DNA from: Brevibacillus agri
GTDB lineage: Bacteria; Bacillota; Bacilli; Brevibacillales; Brevibacillaceae
Direction: 5' to 3'
Assembly (NCBI RefSeq): GCF_004117055.1
Contig: NZ_CP026363.1
Location: forward strand, 1,913,501-1,977,500
DNA: 64,000 nt
The notes below the pieces were generated by a model that was not told the DNA's origin, ran no database searches, and was given only the letters and a program-made list of their open reading frames with translations. Shown in pieces: positions 58,206 through 64,000 of this stretch (positions are counted from its first letter, which is position 1; the number at the start of each line of letters is the position of its first letter). The translations under genes and the position numbers were made by a program.

Positions 58206-59472
58206 GCAGCTTGCGGCGTGGAGAGAGCGTTGTCAGTCGTCGTTCTTTTTGCTCGATACAAACAGACTTCGCGACAATTACGAGCGGTTTTCCCGCGCCT
58301 TTTCCAGCCGGTATGAACAGGTGAGCGTCGGCTACTCGTACAAGACGAACTACTTGCCGTATGCGTGCCAATGCCTGCATCGGCTGGGGGCACTGGCGGA
58401 GGTCGTCTCCAGGCTGGAGTACGATCTCGCGCTGAAGCTGGGCGTCGAGCCGACCGCGATCATTTTCAACGGGCCGCTGAAGACGGCGGAAGACATCTGG
58501 CTCGCCTTGGAGCTGGGCAGCCTGGTCAATCTCGACTCGTTTTCGGAGATTGCCCCTGTGCTCACCTACGCGAGACAGCATCCCGAACAGACGGTTCGCG
58601 TCGGCTTGCGCGTCAATTTCGATTTGACGCGCGGCGGCGTCAGTCCGCTGCAAAACGGCTACGGTGTGAGCCGCTTCGGCTTTTGCGTGGAAAACGGCCG
58701 CTTCGCCCAAGCGCTCACGCTGCTGGCTGCCGTGCCGAATGTGCGGGTCGCGGGTTTGCACGGGCATTTTTCCACGAACCGTAGCGTAGGGGTGTATCGG
58801 CAGATTGCCCGCGAGCTGTGCCGACTGGGCAAAGCGCATCTCGGCGAGCAGCTTGAATATATCGACATCGGAGGCGGGTTTTACGGCGAACTGCCTGCCA
58901 CGTTCGGGATGGTCGGCGTTCCGAGCTTTGACGACTACGCTCTCGCCATCACCGCTGTCCTCAAAGACGAACTGGCAGAAACGACTCGCCTGCCGCAGCT
59001 CATCCTGGAGCCGGGCATCTCGCTTGTGGCCGACGCGGTCGAGTTCGTCTGCCAGGTCGTGGATGTCAAGGAGAACCGCGGCGAGCGCTTTGTGCTTGTA
59101 GACGGCAGTGTCCACAATATCAAGCCGACCATGCACGCGTACCAGCTTCCCGTAAGCGTCGTGACACAAAGCAGCGAGGCAAGAGAAGGGACGTACCACG
59201 TAGTAGGCTATACGTGCATGGAAAAAGACTACTTGCTGCAAGGCTTTCGCGGCAAAGTGCCGGAGCCGGGAGATTTTCTCGTGTTCGGGCACGCAGGGGC
59301 GTACACGCTCGTGTTCAATCCGCCGTTTATTCGCGAGCGGCCGCCTGTATTGGCCAAGGCAGGCCGCGATGTCGTCGTCGCGAGGCGCAAAGAGACGCTG
59401 GCGGAGTTTTTCCCGGAGTCGCTCTATGAATTTCAATTCCAGGCTGGCAAGCAGGAGGATACGCGTAGATGA
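58192..59472 (+). CDS. PLP-dependent decarboxylase (Orn/DAP/Arg decarboxylase 2 family)
   Basis: This 426-residue fold-III PLP enzyme is related to diaminopimelate (LysA) and ornithine decarboxylases. Lys in VGYSYKTNYLPYACQCLHRL is the PLP site. GLHGHFSTNRS, EYIDIGGGFYGELP and EPGISLVADAVEFVCQVVDV are family landmarks. The usual decarboxylase C-terminal Cys motif appears as GYTCMEKDYL. AAAGGAGC precedes the ATG at 58192. It is probably not housekeeping LysA, because it is embedded between a sugar aminotransferase and an ATP-grasp gene. It likely makes an amine or a D/L amino acid for decoration of the glycan. Confidence 0.82.
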   Translation: MYSYEQLAAWRERCQSSFFLLDTNRLRDNYERFSRAFSSRYEQVSVGYSYKTNYLPYACQCLHRLGALAEVVSRLEYDLALKLGVEPTAIIFNGPLKTAEDIWLALELGSLVNLDSFSEIAPVLTYARQHPEQTVRVGLRVNFDLTRGGVSPLQNGYGVSRFGFCVENGRFAQALTLLAAVPNVRVAGLHGHFSTNRSVGVYRQIARELCRLGKAHLGEQLEYIDIGGGFYGELPATFGMVGVPSFDDYALAITAVLKDELAETTRLPQLILEPGISLVADAVEFVCQVVDVKENRGERFVLVDGSVHNIKPTMHAYQLPVSVVTQSSEAREGTYHVVGYTCMEKDYLLQGFRGKVPEPGDFLVFGHAGAYTLVFNPPFIRERPPVLAKAGRDVVVARRKETLAEFFPESLYEFQFQAGKQEDTRR

Positions 59473-60452
59473 ACGTGCTGCTGACGAGCGTAGGCCGCAG
59501 GGTCAAGCTGATCGAGTATTTCGTCCGGGAGTGGGGCAGCGCGGGCAAAATAATCGCGGCGGACTGCGACCCGACCGCTCCTGCGCTGTTCGCCGCCCAT
59601 CACAGGCAGATCGTCCCGCGCATCGACGACCCGGCGTATGTGCAGACGCTGGAGGAAATTTGCCTGCGCTATGACATCAAGGCGGTGCTCTCCCTGATCG
59701 ATCCCGAGCTTGGCGTGCTCGCCGCCCATGCCGAGCGGTTTTCGCGGCTGGGCGTGCAGGCCGTCGTCTCCGGGCTGGATGCGGTGAACCTGTGTCTCGA
59801 CAAAAAGGGGACCTGCGATTTTTTGCGCGCCCACGGGCTTCCATGCGTGCCTACTTATACGCTGGAAGAGGCGCGAGCAGCGCTTGCCTGCGGAGAACTG
59901 ACCTATCCGTTATTGGCGAAGCCGCGCAAGGGCAGCGCCAGCCTCGGCCTTGTCCGTATGGAAAAAGAGGCGGAGCTTGCCGCGTTCGCTCATAAGAAGG
60001 ATGAGCTGATTGTCCAGCCGTTTTTGCAGGCGGAGGAATACGGCGTGGACGGCTACGCCGATCTCTTCACGGGCGAGCTGACGACGCTGTTTACGCGCAA
60101 AAAAATGCGCATGCGGGCAGGCGAGACAGACCGCTCGCTGGCGATCCGGGACGAGCGGCTGACGTCGTTGGTGACGTCACTCGTCTCCGTCTTGCCGCTT
60201 CGCGGGCCGTTCGACATCGACTGCTTTTTGCTCGGGGACCAGTACGCGATCTCCGAGATCAATCCGCGCTTTGGCGGCGGCTATCCCCATGCGCATGAAA
60301 GCGGCGTAAACGCCGTCGCCGCCCTGTTCCGCAATTTGCGAAAAGAGGCGAGCAAGCCGAACATCGGCGACTACGAAGCAGGGACGATCATGCTGAAATA
60401 CGATCAGGTCATGCTCGTCCACAGCAGTCGGCTGACGGGGGAGGGGATGTAA
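59469..60452 (+). CDS. ATP-grasp ligase (CarB/PylC-like)
   Basis: This 327-residue carboxylate-amine ligase-type ATP-grasp protein has an N-terminal biotin-carboxylase-like domain (MNVLLTSVGRRVKLIEYFVR, AADCDPTAPALFAAHHR), LDKKGTCDFLRAHGLPCVPT, ATP-binding YPLLAKPRKGSASLGL, EEYGVDGYADL and the metal site in FDIDCFLLGDQYAISEINPRFGGGYPHAHE. Such enzymes form amide bonds between a carboxylate and an amine. The ATG overlaps the decarboxylase stop (ATGA), so the two are tightly coupled. Together they suggest ligation of an amine or amino acid to a uronic acid or other acid in the glycan pathway. Confidence 0.85.
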   Translation: MNVLLTSVGRRVKLIEYFVREWGSAGKIIAADCDPTAPALFAAHHRQIVPRIDDPAYVQTLEEICLRYDIKAVLSLIDPELGVLAAHAERFSRLGVQAVVSGLDAVNLCLDKKGTCDFLRAHGLPCVPTYTLEEARAALACGELTYPLLAKPRKGSASLGLVRMEKEAELAAFAHKKDELIVQPFLQAEEYGVDGYADLFTGELTTLFTRKKMRMRAGETDRSLAIRDERLTSLVTSLVSVLPLRGPFDIDCFLLGDQYAISEINPRFGGGYPHAHESGVNAVAALFRNLRKEASKPNIGDYEAGTIMLKYDQVMLVHSSRLTGEGM

Positions 60453-60482
60453 AAAAGCGCGCCAGCCTTGGGCGATCTGTTG

Positions 60483-60488
60483 TATAAT
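60483..60488 (+). promoter_or_regulatory. -10 element of the rlmA leader transcript
   Basis: A perfect TATAAT lies 57 bp before the leader-peptide start. No good -35 sits 17 bp upstream (TTGGGC is only 9 bp away). Confidence 0.45.
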
Positions 60489-60495
60489 GAAAGAT

Positions 60496-60516
60496 ACGGG
60501 GGTGACATGCCCCCGT
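60496..60516 (+). promoter_or_regulatory. GC-rich stem-loop at the start of the rlmA leader
   Basis: ACGGGGG (60496-60502) pairs with CCCCCGT (60510-60516) around TGACATG. There is no T-run. The CCCCC inside the leader ORF (60556-60560) could compete for the same GGGGG. Confidence 0.6.
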
Positions 60517-60544
60517 GAAGATTTTGACAGGAGTGTCGTCCACT

Positions 60545-60580
60545 ATGAGTATGAGCCCCCAATTCATGCGTTATCGGTAA
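60545..60580 (+). CDS. leader peptide of rlmA (11 aa, MSMSPQFMRYR)
   Basis: A complete small open frame has a good ribosome-binding site (ACAGGAG, 60527-60533) and ends in TAA. The encoded peptide MSMSPQFMRYR finishes with Arg-Tyr-Arg directly before the stop. Arg/Lys-X-Arg/Lys (+X+) sequences are the classic macrolide-dependent ribosome-arrest motif in Erm leader peptides such as ErmDL (MRLR). A terminator-shaped hairpin follows six bases after the stop, and an rRNA methyltransferase gene comes next, so a function as an antibiotic-sensing attenuator is inferred. The peptide has no other obvious function. Confidence 0.75.
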   Translation: MSMSPQFMRYR

Positions 60581-60585
60581 GAAAA

Positions 60586-60656
60586 GGTACAGTCTAGCCT
60601 GATCCCGCTCGTTTTTTCCAAAGGAGAGCCGGGGTTTATTTGACTGTGCCTTTTTT
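60586..60656 (+). terminator. conditional terminator (attenuator) before rlmA
   Basis: GGTACAGTC (60586-60594) pairs with GACTGTGCC (60642-60650) and is followed by TTTTTT (60651-60656). An inner hairpin (CCCGCTC with GAGCCGGGG) fills the loop. It lies between the leader-peptide stop and the rlmA start, so readthrough must be regulated for rlmA to be expressed. Confidence 0.8.
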
Positions 60657-60692
60657 CATTCACCGATTACGAATGAATGGGGTGCTTTTTTT

Positions 60693-61583
60693 ATGCTTCC
60701 AACCAGAAAAGAGCGGCAGGCCGAACTGCTGGCCCGGCATAGCGGGATGCTTAGATGCCCGGTTTGCCACGGGGCGCTGACGCTCATCCATACAGCTAAT
60801 ACAGCCAGCCTTGCATGCGCCAATCGCCATTGCTTCGACGTGTCGAGACACGGCTATGTGCACCTGGCGAATGCGGGCTACCGATCGAAGTACGAGCAAG
60901 AAATGTTTTTGGCGAGAAGAACCATTTCCGAGAAAGGCTTTTTTTCACCGCTGCACGCCGCCGTCAGTGAAAAGCTCGCCGAGTACGCAGCGACGAGCGG
61001 CGAGCCGTTGTCCGTGCTGGATGCCGGGTGCGGCGAAGGCTCGCATCTGGCTCGCATTCGCGAAGAGGTGAAAGCGCGGCAGCCAGTCGCGTTCGTCGGC
61101 GCTGGTGTCGATCTGTCCAAAGCGGGAATCGCCCTCGCGGCCAAGGCGCATCCCGAGCTGATCTGGTGCGTCGGCGATCTGGCCAATGCTCCGTTTGCCG
61201 ACAATCGCTTTGCGGCCATCCTCAACGTGCTGTCGCCGCCCAATACGCGGGAGTTTGCGCGAATGCTGAAAAAAGACGGGCTCGTCATCAAGGTCGTGCC
61301 GGGCGAGCGATATTTGCGGGAGCTGCGCGAGTGTCTTTATGTGCAGCCGGGCAACCGGACGTATTCCAATGCAGCGACGATCCAGCGCTTCGCCGCCAGC
61401 TTTTCGCTGATCGACTGCGAGCGGGTGGCGTATTCGTTTCGGCTGGATCAGCCGAGCCTGGCGGCGCTGATCCAGATGACGCCGCTGACGTGGGGGGCCG
61501 AGCCAGAGCAACTGGCAAAGGCGCATGAGCTGGAGGGCGGAGAGATTTCTGTCGAGTTTACGGTTCTTGTTGGGAGAAAGTGA
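60693..61583 (+). CDS. rlmA: 23S rRNA (guanine-N1)-methyltransferase, RlmA-type
   Basis: This SAM-dependent methyltransferase of the RlmA family acts on the G745/G748 region of helix 35 in 23S rRNA. That region forms part of the tylosin/mycinosyl macrolide site. The 296-residue protein has the N-terminal zinc-binding Cys set (MLRCPVCHGAL, then LACANRHCFDVSRHGYVHLA) and SAM motif SVLDAGCGEGSHLARIREE. FAAILNVLSPPNTREFARML follows. In Gram-positives the RlmA(II) form methylates G748. Start ATG at 60693 with GGGGTG upstream. An inverted repeat (ATTCA...TGAAT) surrounds the ribosome-binding region. Expression appears to be governed by the leader peptide and terminator just upstream. Confidence 0.9.
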   Translation: MLPTRKERQAELLARHSGMLRCPVCHGALTLIHTANTASLACANRHCFDVSRHGYVHLANAGYRSKYEQEMFLARRTISEKGFFSPLHAAVSEKLAEYAATSGEPLSVLDAGCGEGSHLARIREEVKARQPVAFVGAGVDLSKAGIALAAKAHPELIWCVGDLANAPFADNRFAAILNVLSPPNTREFARMLKKDGLVIKVVPGERYLRELRECLYVQPGNRTYSNAATIQRFAASFSLIDCERVAYSFRLDQPSLAALIQMTPLTWGAEPEQLAKAHELEGGEISVEFTVLVGRK

Positions 61584-61654
61584 ACGAGACGGCGTTTTTT
61601 TATAGGACGAATTGTCAAGACAAGTGCGACAGAGCTTCCATGAATGATTCGTAA

Positions 61655-62550
61655 GCGGTCTTCCTGGCGGTGGGCGGCGTACCCAAGTCGTTTTTGTTCG
61701 CCATTCGCCCGATCCAACTGGACGATACGATCAAGGAATGGGTCATCACGCTGGACGATGTGCAGGAGGTCGTCGAGATGGCGAGACGGGTGACGGCTGC
61801 TGAAACGGGCGATGCGTTTGCGGCGATTTCCGGCGGCAGCCCGGCGTGTTCGAAGCGGCAGGCAAAGGAACGCTGTTTTTGGACGAGATCGGGGACTTGC
61901 CTTTGCATTTGCAGGGCAAGCTGTTGCGGGTGCTGCAGGAAAAAGAGCTGCAGCGGCTCGGGAGCAGCGGCAAAACGGTTCCGGTCGAAGCGCGAATTAT
62001 CGCGGCGACCCATCTCGATTTGCAGGAGCGGGTCGCGGCCGGGCTGTTTCGCCTCGATTTGTACTACCGTCTGCACGTCATCCCGATCCGCTTGCCCTCC
62101 TTGCGCGAGCGCCGGGAGGATATTTTGCCGTTGGCAAACGACTTTTTGGCGACGTACGCGAAAAAGCTGGGCAAAGCGATCTGCGGTTTTTCCCAGGACA
62201 CACGGTCTTTGCTCTTTTGCCACGACTGGCCGGGCAATGTCCGCGAATTGGCCAACGTGATCGGGTACGCCGTCAATATGGAGGCGACGGCCTGGGTGCA
62301 GGTCGGAAGCTTGCCCGCTCAGATGATGCAGTTGCAGGCGGCTGCGGCCACTGAGAAGGCGTGGACGGAAAACGGTGGTGGGGCCGGGCAAAAGCAAATC
62401 GTCACGCTCAAAGAGCTGGAGCGCTCCGCGATCGCCCGAGCGATGCAGGAGGTGCGGCAGCGAAACGGCCGCAAAGAGGAGGCGGCGGCGCTGCTTGGCA
62501 TCAGTCGGGCTACGCTGTTTCGAAAAGTGCGGGAGTACGGGCTGTCCTGA
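61655..62550 (+). pseudogene. sigma-54-dependent transcriptional activator, remnant with internal deletion
   Basis: Two fragments in different frames belong to one enhancer-binding protein. The first (61655 to about 61830) encodes the end of a PAS/sensor domain (VGGVPKSFLFAIRPIQLDDT). The second (from about 61840 to 62550) begins within the AAA+ domain at RQPGVFEAAGKGTLFLDEIG and continues through the LRVLQEKELQRLGS sensor region and the LFCHDWPGNVRELANVIGYA signature. It ends with a Fis-type helix-turn-helix (EEAAALLGISRATLFRKVRE). The Walker A (GESGTGKE) and the GAFTGA loop are missing, so it cannot activate sigma-54. It probably once controlled a neighbouring catabolic operon. Confidence 0.8.
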
Positions 62551-62589
62551 TTCGCCCGGCGCTCTTGCTGTCGTCTCGTTTTGCGGCAC

Positions 62590-62617
62590 AGCCGGCCCAG
62601 GAGGGGACCGGCTTTTT
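62590..62617 (+). terminator. intrinsic terminator after the activator remnant
   Basis: AGCCGG-CCC pairs with GGGACCGGCT, with a T bulge, followed by TTTTT (62613-62617). Confidence 0.65.
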
Positions 62618-62634
62618 GGATTGGCCGCATTTTA

Positions 62635-62643
62635 TGGTATGAT
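62635..62643 (+). promoter_or_regulatory. extended -10 promoter of the signal peptidase gene
   Basis: TGGTATGAT is a one-mismatch TATAAT (TATGAT, 62638-62643) with the extended TGn. It lies 53 bp upstream of the start. No good -35 is seen. Confidence 0.45.
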
Positions 62644-62696
62644 GGTGGGTAGAGAGCAGGGGGAACGAAGAAGCAAGAGAGGAGTGGCATTGCACA

Positions 62697-63260
62697 ATGA
62701 AAGAGATCATGGGATGGATTCGTTCGATTGCTTTTGCAGTCGTTTTCGCCCTGGTCCTTGGAATCTTCGTGTTTCAGCCTTACAAGGTTGACGGTCATTC
62801 CATGGACCCGACCTTGCAGGATCAGCAGCGCATATACGTGTCCAAGCTGCCGCATACGTTTTCGTACTTGCCGGACTACGGCGAAATCGTGGTCATCGAC
62901 AGCCGCGTGGAGCGCGAGCGGTCCTTTTTGGACGATGTCCTCAGCCATCCGTTGGTGGCGCTGTTGACGGGCACGGCAGAAGACCATTCGATGTACGTCA
63001 AACGCGTCATCGGCAGACCGGGCGACGTGCTGGAGTTCAAAAACAACCAGGTGTACCGCAACGGCGAAGCGCTCGAGGAGCCGTATATCAAGGAGACGAT
63101 GCAGTACGTGGCTGACGGCAAATGGAAGGTGCCCGCAGACCACATTTTCGTCATGGGAGACAACCGCAACCACAGCACGGATTCCCGGGACATCGGCTTT
63201 ATTCCGCTCGACCACATCATGGGCACGATGATCGAAAACCCGTTTAAGACACAAGAATAG
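62697..63260 (+). CDS. lepB: signal peptidase I
   Basis: This type I leader peptidase cleaves signal peptides of secreted proteins at the outer membrane face. The 187-residue single-pass Gram-positive (SipS-like) form has one N-terminal helix (IRSIAFAVVFALVLGIFVFQ). The catalytic Ser is in VDGHSMDPTLQDQQ and the Lys in MYVKRVIGRPGDVLEF. VFVMGDNRNHS-type box D reads IFVMGDNRNHSTDSRDIGFI. The ribosome-binding GAGAGGAG lies about 12 bp before the ATG, which is slightly long. Flanked by an extended -10 promoter and a terminator. Confidence 0.95.
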   Translation: MKEIMGWIRSIAFAVVFALVLGIFVFQPYKVDGHSMDPTLQDQQRIYVSKLPHTFSYLPDYGEIVVIDSRVERERSFLDDVLSHPLVALLTGTAEDHSMYVKRVIGRPGDVLEFKNNQVYRNGEALEEPYIKETMQYVADGKWKVPADHIFVMGDNRNHSTDSRDIGFIPLDHIMGTMIENPFKTQE

Positions 63261-63269
63261 AGCAAGGAG

Positions 63270-63303
63270 CAAAGGTTGTCCGCGAGAGGGCAACCTTTGT
63301 TTG
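63270..63303 (+). terminator. intrinsic terminator of lepB
   Basis: CAAAGGTTG (63270-63278) pairs with CAACCTTTG (63291-63299), followed by TTTG. Confidence 0.75.
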
Positions 63304-63354
63304 CCAAAAGAGCTGTCGCATTTTTTGGACAAAGCGGGGAAAGGAGTGCTGCAA

Positions 63355-64000
63355 ATGCCCAGTTTGCTGATTGCGGACAGGGACCCGACAGAGCGGGCAG
63401 GGCTCAGTTGGCTCGTCTCAAGCTGCGCCATCCCGTACGACAAGGTGCACAGCGCAGGGACGACGGCAGAGCTGTTTCAGGCGATGGAATCGCATACTCC
63501 CGAGGTCGTCTGCATCGAGCTGGACATGATCGACAAGGCGCACTGGGAGCGCCTGAAGCTGCTGGTTGCCCAGTATCGGCCGACGGTGCTCGTCACCACC
63601 TCGGAAGCGACGTTCGAGCGGGCGATGCAAGGCATCGAGCTGTCTGCGCGCGACCTGTGGCTGAAGCCGCAAACCCCGGAGTACATCCGCCGCGTGCTGA
63701 CGCGCTCTTGTCAGGAGCGGGCAGGGGACGCGCGCATCGACCAGGGGGCCGGGAGCATCCAGGGACGGCGCGGGGAGATTTCGTACCGCGACTTGTTTTT
63801 GCCGGGGCAGTCGCCGCTCGGCGGACATACGGTCATGCTCGCGCAGTTGGAAGACGCGAAAAGACACCCGGAGCTGTTGCGTTTTTTCGCGGACTATCCG
63901 TTTCGCGACGAGCCAGTGCTGCTGCCGACAGGTGACGCGATTGTCGCCGTCTTTCCCGCGGAGACGGCGCTTGCCTGGCCGCAGTGGCACCAGTTTGGCA
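63355..64000 (+). CDS. response regulator with degenerate receiver domain (runs off the window)
   Basis: The first 215 residues of a protein start at an ATG after AAAGGAG and continue past the right edge. They look like a CheY-like receiver: SLLIADRDPTERAGLSWLVS, where the acidic pair DD is changed to D-R-D. Next comes EVVCIELDMIDKAHW, where the phosphoacceptor position aligned to the usual D of TDINMP is Glu or shifted, then VLVTTSEATFERAM and DLWLKPQTPEYIRRVL (conserved Lys). The second part (GEISYRDLFLPGQSPLGGHT) resembles the linker of YesN/AraC-type regulators. A DNA-binding domain probably follows outside the window. Confidence 0.75.
   Translation, partial: MPSLLIADRDPTERAGLSWLVSSCAIPYDKVHSAGTTAELFQAMESHTPEVVCIELDMIDKAHWERLKLLVAQYRPTVLVTTSEATFERAMQGIELSARDLWLKPQTPEYIRRVLTRSCQERAGDARIDQGAGSIQGRRGEISYRDLFLPGQSPLGGHTVMLAQLEDAKRHPELLRFFADYPFRDEPVLLPTGDAIVAVFPAETALAWPQWHQFG

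Noticed and set aside
58192-59472. Calling the PLP decarboxylase housekeeping lysA
   Set aside because: The fold fits, but the operon context (sugar aminotransferase, ATP-grasp overlap) argues for a glycan-specific role, so no gene symbol was given.
60545-60580. Reading the rlmA leader as a metabolite riboswitch
   Set aside because: I see no conserved riboswitch core. The complete leader ORF with an arrest-like ending explains the region better.

Overview
The window looks like a chromosomal segment of a moderately high-GC member of the Bacillales, most likely Brevibacillus or a close Paenibacillaceae relative. The evidence is strong AGGAGG-type ribosome-binding sites, frequent GTG/TTG starts, a soluble SftA-type FtsK translocase, an SipS-type signal peptidase, TrmB and IlvD of Bacillus type, and a Bacillus-like assimilatory sulfate operon. 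The genus call is inference from gene content, not a database match.

Layout. 1-5.6 kb: the start of a Nudix hydrolase and a tiny membrane protein (both minus strand), transketolase, a class A penicillin-binding protein with a Gly/Asn/Gln/Pro-rich tail, and a short conserved-looking gene. 5.8-11.7 kb: a TPR/YkuD L,D-transpeptidase divergent from an AAA ATPase, then an ECF sigma/anti-sigma pair followed by an ABC exporter pair. 11.8-16.9 kb: a decay zone with remnants of a CitA/DcuS-type two-component system, a truncated membrane protein and a broken polysaccharide deacetylase, interspersed with intact trmB and an NlpC/P60 hydrolase. 17-23.4 kb: ilvD, a PaaI-type thioesterase, an inositol-monophosphatase-family protein, and a four-gene envelope cluster (unknown protein, lipoprotein, glutathionylspermidine-synthase-like ATP-grasp, DUF350). 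23.6-31.7 kb: one sulfate-assimilation and siroheme operon (sirB, sir, DUF3906, cobA-hemD, cysP, cysH, sat, cysC) behind a textbook sigma-A promoter with a perfect inverted repeat over the first ribosome-binding site. 31.7-36.8 kb: a lipoprotein and SftA with an unusual repetitive linker. 36.9-40.5 kb: an AT-richer MFS transporter beside an intact ISL3-family insertion sequence whose 9-bp target duplication can be read, and a small unknown gene.

40.6-60.5 kb: a beta-helix protein, then a tight run of 17 co-directional genes for a Wzx/Wzy-type exopolysaccharide or surface glycan. It covers nucleotide-sugar synthesis (uronate epimerase, sugar dehydrogenase, 4,6-dehydratase, DegT aminotransferase), a PglC/EpsL-like phosphoglycosyl transferase, one GT4, Wzz and BY-kinase, flippase, polymerase, LCP ligase and a deacetylase. 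It also carries two unusual decoration modules: a CDP-alcohol phosphotransferase with a (frameshifted) nucleotidyltransferase, and a FemX/GNAT-like acyltransferase with a PLP decarboxylase and an ATP-grasp ligase.

60.5-64 kb: an rlmA-type 23S rRNA methyltransferase behind an 11-codon leader peptide ending Met-Arg-Tyr-Arg-stop and an intrinsic terminator, which reads as an antibiotic-sensing attenuator and is the most striking regulatory find. It is followed by a sigma-54 activator remnant, signal peptidase I and the start of a degenerate response regulator. No tRNA, rRNA or CRISPR array was seen. The number of broken regulators (two-component pair, sigma-54 activator, deacetylase) suggests recent deletional loss in this strain.
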